Assembly (NCBI GenBank): GCA_945910005.1
Contig: OX246747.1
Span: 281,501-345,500, forward strand
Length of the DNA: 64,000 nt
DNA from: Isoperla grammatica
Taxonomy: Eukaryota > Arthropoda > Insecta > Plecoptera > Perlodidae
Direction of reading: 5' to 3'
Shown piece by piece: positions 12,381 to 24,803 of this stretch (position 1 is the stretch's first letter; the number at the start of each line of letters is the position of its first letter). A model generated the notes under the pieces. The model searched no databases. It was given only the letters and a program-made list of their open reading frames with translations, and had not been told where the DNA came from. The position numbers and the translations under genes are program-made.

Positions 12381-13526
12381 TTATTTTTTCTTCACTATCC
12401 ACTCCTTACATTTAATTTTAAACAAACCAACACTATTAATTTCCTTAATTTCTATTGGTAACAGATTATACTGTCTTAATCCTAAATAAAAAATTGATTT
12501 ATACAATTTATTTGAATTACAATTAGTCAAATACACATTTCTGTTGATTGCACTTCTTGTACCTATACTGTGCACCATATTAACATAGTCAAACTTATCC
12601 GTTAGATAACTAGGCGACAAGCCCTTCATTATTTTAAACATAAACACCATAACCAGTAACATATTATTATCTACAACAGAGAGCCAATTTAGTGTTAATA
12701 ACATCACTCGTATTGGAACTGTTTTTCTACATTTAATAATACAACGCATTGCTTTATGTTGGATAATTTGCAGCCTATTAACATCTCCTTGGTAAGCTTG
12801 AAATAAAATTGTTGCACTAAATTCATAATGTGGCTTGATAATTGCATTGTAAACCATTAACCTAGTCCATAAGGAAAGATGTCCACTTATTCTTCTAAGG
12901 TAACCTACCTTTTTTCCAATTTTTTTTACAACATAGTTCACGTGGTTTTTAAAATCTAATTTATTATCTATTACAATACCTAAATATTTATATTCATTTA
13001 CCATTTCTAGCTTAACCCCATTTATTCTTATACAGTTGACATCATTCCATGAATTATAGCTTGCATTTATACCACTTCCTATAAACATACATTTGGATTT
13101 ATTTACATTCAATTTCAATTTGTTTATCATTAGCCAAATTGCAAAGTTGTCCAAGATATTATTCATTTTACTCATCATTTCATAGACATTCAAACCCCTT
13201 ATTGATAAAACCATATCGTCTGCATATAAATTCAAAAAACAATCCCTAGCACATATGAACAAATCGTTTATATATATCAAAAATAACAGTGGCCCCAACA
13301 CAGATCCTTGTGGGACACCACTTTCACAACTTACACTATTAGATGTAGATCCACCAAATCTCACACGTTGTTTCCTCCCAGTGAGATAATCTTCAATCCA
13401 CTTTATTGCTAAATCATCGACACCATACATATATTGCAACTTATCAATTAGTCTCTTTATACAAACAGTCTCAAACGCCCTTTTAAGATCAAGAAACACT
13501 GTGATTGTTGAAAATTTACCATCCAT
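12381..13526 (-). CDS. Reverse transcriptase fragment of a non-LTR retrotransposon
   Basis: A 381-residue open frame. In family terms it copies the element RNA at a nicked target (target-primed reverse transcription). Visible motifs are motif A, FLDLKRAF, with the metal-binding Asp at residue 13; motif B, SGVPQGSVLGPLLF, at 69-82; motif C, YADD, at 101-104 with both catalytic Asp; motif D around NKSKCMFIG; and the YLGI stretch of the thumb-proximal region near 180. The C-terminal part has the pattern seen after the RT domain in this group, including a final LLPIEIKEI-like stretch. The natural C terminus seems present. The N terminus is not: the Met used is internal, and an in-frame stop lies eight codons upstream, so the fingers and endonuclease are lost. 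The RT core itself is not interrupted, which suggests a fairly recent insertion. It is unlikely to be active alone. Confidence 0.9.
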   Translation of the reverse strand: MDGKFSTITVFLDLKRAFETVCIKRLIDKLQYMYGVDDLAIKWIEDYLTGRKQRVRFGGSTSNSVSCESGVPQGSVLGPLLFLIYINDLFICARDCFLNLYADDMVLSIRGLNVYEMMSKMNNILDNFAIWLMINKLKLNVNKSKCMFIGSGINASYNSWNDVNCIRINGVKLEMVNEYKYLGIVIDNKLDFKNHVNYVVKKIGKKVGYLRRISGHLSLWTRLMVYNAIIKPHYEFSATILFQAYQGDVNRLQIIQHKAMRCIIKCRKTVPIRVMLLTLNWLSVVDNNMLLVMVFMFKIMKGLSPSYLTDKFDYVNMVHSIGTRSAINRNVYLTNCNSNKLYKSIFYLGLRQYNLLPIEIKEINSVGLFKIKCKEWIVKKK

Positions 13527-13530
13527 GTCT

Positions 13531-14289
13531 TTAAGCCATGAACAATACTAATGAAACATACATTAATAAGCAGATTCGTTCAGATAAATATGTTTCTAAA
13601 ATTAATATAGCAGCTCCAAACAATTATTTTCCGAACGACAGCAAAGTGAAACATAAACTTGAACTTAAAGTTGAGTTAGATAATTTAAGCTTGTATACTA
13701 AGGTATTTGATAATATGACGTGGGGGCTGTTTGAAGGAAATATACAAGTAGGACGTAGACGTGGACTTCCTTTCATCTGGCTTCTCCCCCCCCCCGACCA
13801 GTCCTGCTAGGGTGGCCTACCAGAAGCATACGCTTCCGCCGGCCTAGGTCTCGGCACTAACAAAGCACGCACACCTAGAGAAGGATTCCCTGGACAGGCA
13901 TTTTGTATAGAAAGATGAATATGTATAATATAAATGAGAAGTGTTCATTTTGAAATTATGAGATCCTGGGATTACTTCAAACTCAGTGACTTCTTCGTTT
14001 ATAATGAGTTCATGTTATTTATAAAAGCATTTGGGAGAGTATTCGTTTCAATGCAAATATGTTATGACGTGCTCATTCTAAGATCTTTGTTTTAAGCCTC
14101 CTAGTTGCAAATGAATTAGTTTATCTTAACGCTCATAAGACCAGTAATTGACACTCTCTACTCTCTAGACACTCAGAGCGAAACACTTTGACAATCAAAC
14201 ACGGCCTGATGTGTTTTAATATTTCAGTCATACGTACTAAGTATTGTGAGAGCATTATAATATGAATGTGTAGACATGCATTGAGTTAG
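13531..14289. other. Spacer with an unassigned short open frame
   Basis: A 90-codon plus-strand frame (13538-13810) starts MNNTNETYINKQ, is Asn/Lys-rich, and ends in a proline stretch encoded by a poly-C run (about 13785-13797). I recognise no family. It may be leftover transposon sequence flanking the RT element. The remaining 480 bp hold nothing I can assign. Confidence 0.4.
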
Positions 14290-14301
14290 TTGCTCGATGT
14301 G

Positions 14302-17300
14302 ATAGAACTAGAAGCTAGGCGGTGTCTTCTATACCAACACCTCTGGGACTGCTGCCTTATCGTGGTGGGCAGGCTTGTGTGCCTAGCTATGATAGAAGCT
14401 AGGCTGTGTCTTCTATTCCAACACCTCTACCTGCCCAGGAACTGCTGCCTTATCGTGGTGGGCAGGCTTGTGTGCCTAGCTATAATAGAAGCTAGGCTGT
14501 GTCTTCTATACCAACACCTCTACCTGCCCAGGGACTGCTGCCTTATCGTGGTGGGCAGGCTTGTGTGCCTAGCTATGATAGAAGCTAGGCTGTGTCTTCT
14601 ATACCAACACCTCTACCTGCCCAGGGACTGCTGCCTTATCGTGGTGGGCAGGCTTGTGTGCTTAGCTATGATAGAAGCTAGGTGGTGTCTTCTATACCAA
14701 CACCTCTACCTGCCCAGGGACTGCTGCCTTATCGTGGTGGGCAGGCTTGTGTGCCTAGCTATGATAGAAGCTAGGCGGTGTCTTCTATACCAACACCTCT
14801 ACCTGCCCAGGGACTGCTGCCTTATCGTGGTGGGCAGGCTTGTGCGCCTAGCTATGATAGAAGCTAGGCGGTGTCTTCTATACAAACACCTCTACCTGCC
14901 CAGGGACTGCTGCCTTATCGTGGTGGGCAGGCTTGTGTGCCTAGCTATGATAGAAGCTAGGCGGTGTCTTCTATACCAACACCTCTACCTGCCCAGGGAC
15001 TGCTGCCTTATCGTGGTGGGCAGGCTTGTGTGCCTAGCTATGATAGAAGCTAGGCTGTGTCTTCTATACCAACACCTCTACCTGCCCAGGGACTGCTGCC
15101 TTATCGTGGTGGGCAGGCTTGTGTGCCTAGCTATGATAGAAGCTAGGCTGTGTCTTCTATACCAACACCTCTACCTGCCCAGGGACTGCTGCCTTATCGT
15201 GGTGGGCAGGCTTGTGTGCCTAGCTATGATAGAAGCTAGGCGGTGTCTTCTATACCAACACCTCTACCTGCCCAGGGACTGCTGCCTTATCGTGGTGGGC
15301 AGGCTTGTGTGCTTAGCTATGATAGAAGCTAGGCTGTGTCTTCTATACCAACACCTCTACCTGCCCAGGGACTGCTGCCTTATCGTGGTGGGCAGGCTTG
15401 TGTGCTTAGCTATGATAGAAGCTAGGCTGTGTCTTCTATACCAACACCTCTACCTGCCTAGGGACTGCTGCCTTATCGTGGTGGGCAGGCTTGTGTGCTT
15501 AGCTATGATAGAAGCTAGGCGGTGTCTTCTATACCAACACCTCTACCTGCCCTGGGACTGCTGCCTTATCGTGGTGGGCAGGCTTGTGTGCTTAGCTATG
15601 ATAGAAGCTAGGCTGTGTCTTCTATACCAACACCTCTACCTGCCCTGGGACTGCTGCCTTATCGTGGTGGGCAGGCTTGTGTGCCTAGCTATGATAGAAG
15701 CTAGGCGGTGTCTTCTATACCAACACCTCTACCTGCCCAGGGACTGCTGCCTTATCGTGGTGGGCAGGCTTGTGTGCCTAGCTATGATAGAAGCTAGGCT
15801 GTGTCTTCTATACCAACACCTCTACCTGCCCTGGGACTGCTGCCTGATCGTGGTGGGCAGGCTTGTGTGCCTAGCAATGATAGAAGCTAGGCGGTGTCTT
15901 CTATACCAACACCTCTACCTGCCCAGGGACTGCTGCCTTATCGTGGTGAGCAGGCTTGTGTGCCTAGCTATGATAGAAGCTAGGCGGTGTCTTCTATACC
16001 AACACCTCTACCTGCCCAGGGACTGCTGCCTTATCGTGGTGGGCAGGCTTGTGTGCCTAGCTATGATAGAAGCTAGGCGGTGTCTTCTATACCAACACCT
16101 CTACCTGCCCAGGGACTGCTGCCTTATCGTGGTGGGCAGGCTTGTGTGCCTAGCTATGATAGAAGCTAGGCTGTGTCTTCTATACCAACACCTCTACCTG
16201 CCCAGGGACTGCTGCCTTATCGTGGTGGGCAGGCTTGTGTGCCTAGCTATGATAGAAGCTAGGCGGTGTCTTCTATACCAACACCTCTACCTGCCCAGGG
16301 ACTGCTGCCTTATCGTGGTGGGCAGGCTTGTGTGCCTAGCTATGATAGAAGCTAGGCGGTGTCTTCTATACCAACACCTCTACCTGCCCTGGGACTGCTG
16401 CCTTATCGTGGTGGGCAGGCTTGTGTGCCTAGCTATGATAGAAGCTAGGCGGTGTCTTCTATACCAACACCTCTACCTGCCCAGGGACTGCTGCCTTATC
16501 GTGGTGGGCAGGCTTGTGTGCCTAGCTATGATAGAAGCTAGGCGGTGTCTTCTATACCAACACCTCTACCTGCCCAGGGACTGCTGCCTTATCGTGGTGG
16601 GCAGGCTTGTGTGCCTAGCTATGATAGAAGCTAGGCGGTGTCTTCTATACCAACACCTCTACCTGCCCAGGGACTGCTGCCTTATCGTGCTGGGCAGGCT
16701 TGTGTGCCTAGCTATGATAGAAGCTAGGCGGTGTCTTCTATACCAACACCTCTACCTGCCCAGGGACTGCTGCCTTATCGTGGTGGGCAGGCTTGTGTGC
16801 CTAGCTATGATAGAAGCTAGGCGGTGTCTTCTATACCAACACCTCTACCTGCCAAGGGACTGCTGCCTTATCGTGGTGGGCAGGCTTGTGTGCCTAGCTA
16901 TGATAGAAGCTAGGCGGTGTCTTCTATAATAACACCTCTACCTGCCCAGGGACTGCTGCCTTATCGTGGTGGGCAGGCTTGTGTGCCTAGCTATGATAGA
17001 AGCTAGGCTGTGTCTTCTATACCAACACCTCTACCTGCCCTGGGACTGCTGCCTTATCGTGGTGGGCAGGCTTGTGTGCCTAGCTATGATAGAAGCTAGG
17101 CGGTGTCTTCTATACCAACACCTCTACCTGCCCTGGGACTGCTGCCTTATCGTGGTGGGCAGGCTTGTGTGCCTAGCTATGATAGAAGCTAGGCAGTGTC
17201 TTCTATACCAACACCTCTACCTGCCCAGGGACTGCTGCCTTATCGTGGTGGGCAGGCTTGTGTGCCTAGCTATGATAGAAGCTAGGCGGTGTCTTCTATA

Positions 17301-20300
17301 CCAACACCTCTACCTGCCCAGGGACTGCTGCCTTATCGTGGTGGGCAGGCTTGTGTGCCTAGCTATGATAGAAGCTAGGCTGTGTCTTCTATACCAACAC
17401 CTCTACCTGCCCTGGGACTGCTGCCTTATCGTGGTGGGCAGGCTTGTGTGCCTAGCTATGATAGAAGCTAGGCTGTGTCTTCTATACCAACACCTCTACC
17501 TGCCCTGGGACTGCTGCCTTATCGTGGTGGGCAGGCTTGTGTGCCTAGCTATGATAGAAGCTAGGCTGTGTCTTCTATACCAACACCTCTACCTGCCCTG
17601 GGACTGCTGCCTTATCGTGGTGGGCGGGCTTGTGTGCCTAGCTATGATAGAAGCTAGGCGGTGTCTTCTATACCAACACCTCTACCTGCCCAGGGACTGC
17701 TGCCTTATCGTGGTGGGCAGGCTTGTGTGCCTAGCTATGATAGAAGCTAGGCAGTGTCTTCTATACCAACACCTCTACCTGCCCAGGGACTGCTGCCTTA
17801 TCGTGGTGGGCAGGCTTGTGTGCCTAGCTATGATAGAAGCTAGGCGGTGTCTTCTATACCAACACCTCTACCTGCCCAGGGACTGCTGCCTTATCGTGGT
17901 GGGCAGGCTTGTGTGCCTAGCTATGATAGAAGCTAGGCTGTGTCTTCTATACCAACACCTCTACCTGCCCAGGGACTGCTGCCTTATCGTGGTGGGCAGG
18001 CTTGTGTGCCTAGCTATGATAGAAGCTAGGCGGTGTCTTCTATACCAACACCTCTACCTGCCCTGGGACTGCTGCCTTATCGTGGTGGGCAGGCTTGTGT
18101 GCTTAGCTATGATAGAAGCTAGGCTGTGTCTTCTATACCAACACCTCTACCTGCTTAGGGACTGCTGCCTTATCGTGGTGGGCAGGCTTGTGTGCTTAGC
18201 TATGATAGAAGCTAGGCGGTGTCTTCTATACCAACACCTCTACCTGCCCTGGGACTGCTGCCTTATCGTGGTGGGCAGGCTTGTGTGCCTAGCTATGATA
18301 GAAGCTAGGCTGTGTCTTCTATACCAACACCTCTACCTGCCCAGGGACTGCTGCCTTATCGTGGTGGGCAGGCTTGTGTGCCTAGCTATGATAGAAGCTA
18401 GGCTGTGTCTTCTATACCAACACCTCTACCTGCCCTGGGACTGCTGCCTTATCGTGGTGGACAGGCTTGTGTGCCTAGCTATGATAGAAGCTAGGCTGTG
18501 TCTTCTATACCAACACCTCTACCTGCCCAGGGACTGCTGCCTTATCGTGGTGGGCAGGCTTGTGTGCCTAGCTATGATAGAAGCTAGGCTGTGTCTTCTA
18601 TACCAACACCTCTACCTGCCCTGGGACTGCTGCCTTATCGTGGTGGACAGGCTTGTGTGCCTAGCTATGATAGAAGCTAGGCTGTGTCTTCTATACCAAC
18701 ACCTCTACCTGCCCAGGGACTGCTGCCTTATCGTGGTGGGCAGGCTTGTGTGCCTAGCTATGATAGAAGCTAGGCTGTGTCTTCTATACCAACACCTCTA
18801 CCTGCCCTGGGACTGCTGCCTTATCGTGGTGGGCAGGCTTGTGTGCTTAGCTATGATAGAAGCTAGGCGGTGTCTTCTATACCAACACCTCTACCTGCCC
18901 AGGGACTGCTGCCTTATCGTGGTGGGCAGGCTTGTGTGCCTAGCTATGATAGAAGCTAGGCTGTGTCTTCTATACCAACACCTCTACCTGCCCAGGGACT
19001 GCTGCCTTATCGTGGTGGGCAGGCTTGTGTGCCTAGCTATGATAGAAGCTAGGCGGTGTCTTCTATACCAACACCCCTACCTGCCCAGGGACTGCTGCCT
19101 TATCGTGGTGGGCAGGCTTGTGTGCTTAGCTATGATAGAAGCTAGGCTGTGTCTTCTATACCAACACCTCTACCTGCCCAGGGACTGCTGCCTTATCGTG
19201 GTGGGCAGGCTTGTGTGCCTAGCTATGATAGAAGCTAGGCTGTGTCTTCTATACCAACACCTCTACCTGCCCAGGGACTGCTGCCTTATCGTGGTGGGCA
19301 GGCTTGTGTGCCTAGCTATGATAGAAGCTAGGCTGTGTCTTCTATACCAACACCTCTACCTGCCCAGGGACTGCTGCCTTATCGTGGTGGGCAGGCTTGT
19401 GTGCCTAGCTATGATAGAAGCTAGGCTGTGTCTTCTATACCAACACCTCTACCTGCCCAGGGACTGCTGCCTTATCGTGGTGGGCAGGCTTGTGTGCCTA
19501 GCTATGATAGAAGCTAGGCGGTGTCTTCTATACCAACACCTCTACCTGCCCAGGGACTGCTGCCTTATCGTGGTGGGCAGGCTTGTGTGCCTAGCTATGA
19601 TAGAAGCTAGGCTGTGTCTTCTATACCAACACCTCTACCTGCCCAGGGACTGCTGCCTTATCGTGGTGGGCAGGCTTGTGTGCCTAGCTATGATAGAAGC
19701 TAGGCGGTGTCTTCTATACCAACACCTCTACCTGCCCAGGGACTGCTGCCTTATCGTGGTGGGCAGGCTTGTGTGCCTAGCTATGATAGAAGCTAGGCTG
19801 TGTCTTCTATACCAACACCTCTACCTGCCCAGGGACTGCTGCCTTATCGTGGTGGGCAGGCTTGTGTGCCTAGCTATGATATAAGCTAGGCTGTGTCTTC
19901 TATACCAACACCTCTACCTGCCCAGGGACTGCTGCCTTATCGTGGTGGGCAGGCTTGTGTGCCTAGCTATGATAGAAGCTAGGCGGTGTCTTCTATACCA
20001 ACACCTCTACCTGCCCAGGGACTGCTGCCTTATCGTGGTGGGCAGGCTTGCGTGCCTAGCTATGATAGAAGCTAGGCGGTGTCTTCTATACCAACACCTC
20101 TACCTGCCCAGGGACTGCTGCCTTATCGTGGTGGGCAGGCTTGTGTGCCTAGCTATGATAGAAGCTAGGCGGTGTCTTCTATACCAACACCTCTACCTGC
20201 CCTGGGACTGCTGCCTTATCGTGGTGGGCAGGCTTGTGTGCCTAGCTATGATAGAAGCTAGGCGGTGTCTTCTATACCAACAACTCTACCTGCCCAGGGA

Positions 20301-23300
20301 CTGCTGCCTTATCGTGGTGGGCAGGCTTGTGTGCCTAGCTATGATAGAAGCTAGGCTGTGTCTTCTATACCAACACCTCTACCTGCCCAGGGACTGCTGC
20401 CTTATCGTGGTGGGCAGGCTTGTGTGCCTAGCTATGATAGAAGCTAGGCTGTGTCTTCTATACCAACACCTCTACCTGCCCAGGGACTGCTGCCTTATCG
20501 TGGTGGGCAGGCTTGTGTGCCGAGCTATGATAGAAGCTAGGCGGTGTCTTCTATACCAACACCTCTACCTGCCCAGGGACTGCTGCCTTATCGTGGTGGG
20601 CAGGCTTGTGTGCCTAGCTATGATAGAAGCTAGGCGGTGTCTTCTATACCAACACCTCTACCTGCCCAGGGACTGCTGCCTTATCGTGGTGGGCAGGCTT
20701 GTGTGCCTAGCTATGATAGAAGCTAGGCTGTGTCTTCTATACCAACACCTCTACCTGCCCGGGGACTGCTGCCTTATCGTGGTGGGCAGGCTTGTGTGCT
20801 TAGCTATGATAGAAGCTAGGCGGTGTCTTCTATACCAACACCTCTACCTGCCCTGGGACTGCTGCCTTATCGTGGTGGGCTGGCTTGTGTGCCTAGCTAT
20901 GATAGAAGCTAGGCGGTGTCTTCCATACCAACACCTCTACCTGCCCTGGGACCTTATCGTGGTGGGCAGGCTTGTGTGCCTAGCTATGATAGAAGCTAGG
21001 CGGTGTCTTCTATACCAACACCTCTACCTGCCCTGGGACTGCTGCCTTATCGTGGTGGGCAGGCTTGTGTGCCTAGCTATGATAGAAGCTAGGCGGTGTC
21101 TTCTATACCAACACCTCTACCTGCCCAGGGACTGCTGCCTTATCGTGGTGGGCAGGCTTGTGTGCCTAGCTATGATAGAAGCTAGGCTGTGTCTTCTATA
21201 CCAATACCTCTACCTGCCCAGGGACTGCTGCCTTATCGTGGTGGGCAGGCTTGTGTGCTTAGCTATGATAGAAGCTAGTGGGTGTCTTCTATACCAACAC
21301 CTCTACCTGCCCAGGGTCTGCTGCCTTATCGTGGTGGGCAGGCTTGTGTGCCTAGCTATGATAGAAGCTAGGCGGTGTCTTCTATACCAACACCTCTACC
21401 TGCCCAGGGACTGCTGCCTTATCGTGGTGGGCAGGCTTGTGTGCTTAGCTATGATAGAAGCTAGTGGGTGTCTTCTATACCAACACCTCTACCTGCCCAG
21501 GGTCTGCTGCCTTATCGTGGTGGGCAGGCTTGTGTGCCTAGCTATGATAGAAGCTAGTGGGTGTCTTCTATACCAACACCTCTACCTGCCCAGGGTCTGC
21601 TGCCTTATCGTGGTGGGCAGGCTTGTGTGCCTAGCTATGATAGAAGCTAGGCGGTGTCTTCTATACCAACACCTCTACCTGCCCTGGGACTGCTGCCTTA
21701 TCGTGGTGGGCAGGCTTGTGTGCCTAGCTATGATAGAAGCTAGGCGGTGTCTTCTATACCAACACCTCTACCTGCCCAGGGACTGCTGCCTTATCGTGGT
21801 GGGCAGGCTTGTGTGCCTAGCTATGATAGAAGCTAGGCTGTGTCTTCTATACCAACACCTCTGGGACTGCTGCCTTATCGTGGTGGGCAGGCTTGTGTGC
21901 CTAGCTATGATAGAAGCTAGGCTGTGTCTTCTATACCAACACCTCTACCTGCCCAGGGACTGCTGCCTTATCGTGGTGGGCAGGCTTGTGTGCCTAGCTA
22001 TGATAGAAGCTAGTGGGTGTCTTCTATACCAACACCTCTACCTGCCCAGGGTCTGCTGCCTTATCGTGGTGGGCAGGCTTGTGTGCCTAGCTATGATAGA
22101 AGCTAGGCTGTGTCTTCTATACCAACACCTCTACCTGCCCTGGGACTGCTGCCTTATCGTGGTGGGCAGGCTTGTGTGCCTAGCTATGATAGAAGCTAGG
22201 CGGTGTCTTCTATACCAACACCTCTACCTGCCCAGGGACTGCTGCCTTATCGTGGTGGGCAGGCTTGTGTGCCTAGCTATGATAGAAGCTAGGCTGTGTC
22301 TTCTATACCAACACCTCTACCTGCCCAGGGACTGCTGCCTTATCGTGGTGGGCAGGCTTGTGTGCCTAGCTATGATAGAAGCTAGGCGGTGTCTTCTATA
22401 CCAACACCTCTACCTGCCCAGGGACTGCTGCCTTATCGTGGTGGGCAGGCTTGTGTGCCTAGCTATGATATAAGCTAGGCTGTGTCTTCTATACCAACAC
22501 CTCTACCTGCCCAGGGACTGCTGCCTTATCGTGGTGGGCAGGCTTGTGTGCTTAGCTATGATAGAAGCTAGGCGGTGTCTTCTATACCAACACCTCTACC
22601 TGCCCAGGGACTGCTGCTTTATCGTGGTGGGCAGGCTTGTGTGCCTAGCTATGATAGAAGCTAGGCTGTGTCTTCTATACCAACACCTCTACCTGCCCTG
22701 GGACTGCTGCCTTATCGTGGTGGGCAGGCTTGTGTGCTTAGCTATGATAGAAGCTAGGTGGTGTCTTCTATACCAACACCTCTACCTGCCCAGGGTCTGC
22801 TGCCTTATCGTGGTGGGCAGGCTTGTGTGCCTAGCTATGATAGAAGCTAGGCTGTGTCTTCTATACCAACACCTCTACCTGCCCAGGGACTGCTGCCTTA
22901 TCGTGGTGGGCAGGCTTGTGTGCTTAGCTATGATAGAAGCTAGGCTGTGTCTTCTATACCAACACCTCTACCTGCCCAGGGACTGCTGCCTTATCGTGGT
23001 GGGCAGGCTTGTGTGCCTAGCTATGATAGAAGCTAGACGGTGTCTTCTATACCAACACCTCTACCTGCCCTGGGACTGCTGCCTTATCGTGGTGGGCAGG
23101 CTTGTGTGCCTAGCTATGATAGAAGCTAGGCTGTGTCTTCTATACCAACACCTCTACCTGCCCAGGGACTGCTGCCTTATCGTGGTGGGCAGGCTTGTGT
23201 GCCTAGCTATGATAGAAGCTAGGCGGTGTCTTCTATACCAACACCTCTACCTGCCCTGGGACTGCTGCCTTATCGTGGTGGGCAGGCTTGTGTGCCTAGC

Positions 23301-24293
23301 TATAATAGAAGCTAGGCGGTGTCTTCTATACCAACACCTCTACCTGCCCAGGGACTGCTGCCTTATCGTGGTGGGAAGGCTTGTGTGCCTAGCTATGATA
23401 GAAGCTAGGCTGTGTCTTCTATACCAACACCTCTACCTGCCCTGGGACTGCTGCCTTATCGTGGTGGGCAGGCTTGTGTGCCTAGCTATAATAGAAGCTA
23501 GGCGGTGTCTTCTATACCAACACCTCTACCTGCCCAGGGACTGCTGCCTTATCGTGGTGGGCAGGCTTGTGTGCTTAGCTATGATAGAAGCTAGGCTGTG
23601 TCTTCTATACCAACACCTCTACCTGCCCTGGGACTGCTGCCTTATCGTGGTGGGCAGGCTTGTGTGCCTAGCTATGATAGAAGCTAGGCGGTGTCTTCTA
23701 TACCAACACCTCTACCTGCCCAGGGACTGCTGCCTTATCGTGGTGGGCAGGCTTGTGTGCCTAGCTATGATAGAAGCTAGGCTGTGTCTTCTATACCAAC
23801 ACCTCTACCTGCCCAGGGACTGCTGCCTTATCGTGGTGGGCAGGCTTGTGTGCTTAGCTATGATAGAAGCTAGGCTGTGTCTTCTATACCAACACCTCTA
23901 CCTGCCCAGGGACTGCTGCCTTATCGTGGTGGGCAGGCTTGTGTGCCTAGCTATGATAGAAGCTAGGCGGTGTCTTCTATACCAACACCTCTACCTGCCC
24001 AGGGACTGCTGCCTTATCGTGGTGGGCAGGCTTGTGTGCCTAGCTATGATAGAAGCTAGGCTGTGTCTTCTATACCAACACCTCTACCTGCCCAGGGACT
24101 GCTGCCTTATCGTGGTGGGCAGGCTTGTGTGCTTAGCTATGATAGAAGCTAGGCTGTGTCTTCTATACCAACACCTCTACCTGCCCAGGGACTGCTGCCT
24201 TATCGTGGTGGGCAGGCTTGTTTGCCTAGCTATGATAGAAGCTAGGCTGTGTCTTCTATACCAACACCTCTACCTGCCCAGGGTCTGCTGCCT
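14302..24293 (+). repeat. 93-bp satellite array, about 107 copies, open in one frame
   Basis: Each unit is 31 codons in the open plus frame (start of unit MIEARRCLLYQH). The frame is broken by only three stops: 16927-16929, 19882-19884 and 22471-22473, the last two being the same mutation in duplicated units. The few indels seen are in frame: a loss of three codons near 14340 and 21860, and of two codons near 20951. Substitutions among copies are mostly amino-acid-changing (R/L, R/W, D/V, G/D, L/P), which argues against selection on a protein. There is no plausible ATG start, promoter or splice context at the left end. Each unit contains three inverted repeats: GCCTAGCT with AGCTAGGC (8-nt loop), ATAGAAG with CTTCTAT (11-nt loop), and CCTGCCC with GGGCAGG (23-nt loop). 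Confidence 0.97.
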
Positions 24294-24297
24294 TAAG

Positions 24298-24320
24298 ATA
24301 TATATATATATATATATATA
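24298..24320. repeat. TA dinucleotide microsatellite
   Basis: An alternating TA tract directly after the last, truncated 93-bp unit. Confidence 0.9.
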
Positions 24321-24394
24321 CAAGAAATATAAAAGCAATAAATCAATTAAGTAAACGAAATAAGTAACTATATAAGCCTATAAGGTATCCATCA

Positions 24395-24803
24395 TAGGGA
24401 TGCACAACGTGTTTTAATAGAAATGATCGATAATCTTAAAGATCCCTGCTTTATCGATCGCTAATATAGAACGGTAATAAATTTGTTAACATGGATCAAG
24501 TTCTTACAGATTCCTAGATATTAAGTCGTTAACCAAGCGCATAATATAACGATATAGCAACATTCCTTGGACACATCTGACGTGACACTGTTGAGAGTAA
24601 TCACATATGAGGCCGAGGCCCAGTATTGAGGCGGTATCTTTGAGTACCTCAACACTAACTAGGCCCGAGAAGAACGAAATAATGCATTACGAACATGATT
24701 TTTCAGAAACCAAAACATTCGATTATATTTTTACTGGCGATTATCGAAATGTTAATGAACATCGAATATCGAACGATAATTTCGATTATTGAGTGCAACT
24801 CTA
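24395..24803. mobile_element. Small hAT-like MITE
   Basis: The left end is TAGGGATGCAC and the right end, reverse-complemented, is TAGAGTTGCAC (9 of 11 matching), a form common among hAT-type MITEs. The interior is rich in CGATAATC-like motifs near both ends, as often seen in this type. The flanks GTATCCATCA and GTATTTATCA are similar but imperfect, so the target duplication is uncertain. The 61-codon open frame inside is not convincing. Confidence 0.55.

Larger units (their letters stand above)
12271..13530 (-). mobile_element. 5'-truncated non-LTR retrotransposon
   Basis: Read on the minus strand, this is an RT open frame, its stop at 12381, a 3' UTR of about 45 bp with AATAAA-type sequence, and a pentanucleotide tail. 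The endonuclease domain and 5' part are missing, as expected for incomplete target-primed reverse transcription. The RT type and the C-terminal segment after it suggest the Jockey/CR1 side of non-LTR elements. The clade is inferred, not tested. No target-site duplication was found, so the 5' boundary is approximate. Confidence 0.85.

Noticed and set aside
13538..13810. 90-codon plus-strand open frame as a gene
   Set aside because: The end runs through a poly-C tract, no family is recognised, and it adjoins a truncated retrotransposon.
14290..24354. Four open frames of 607-972 codons as genes for a repetitive membrane or cysteine-rich protein
   Set aside because: They are the same 31-codon repeat, start only at TTG/GTG or arbitrary internal points, and vary mostly by nonsynonymous changes.
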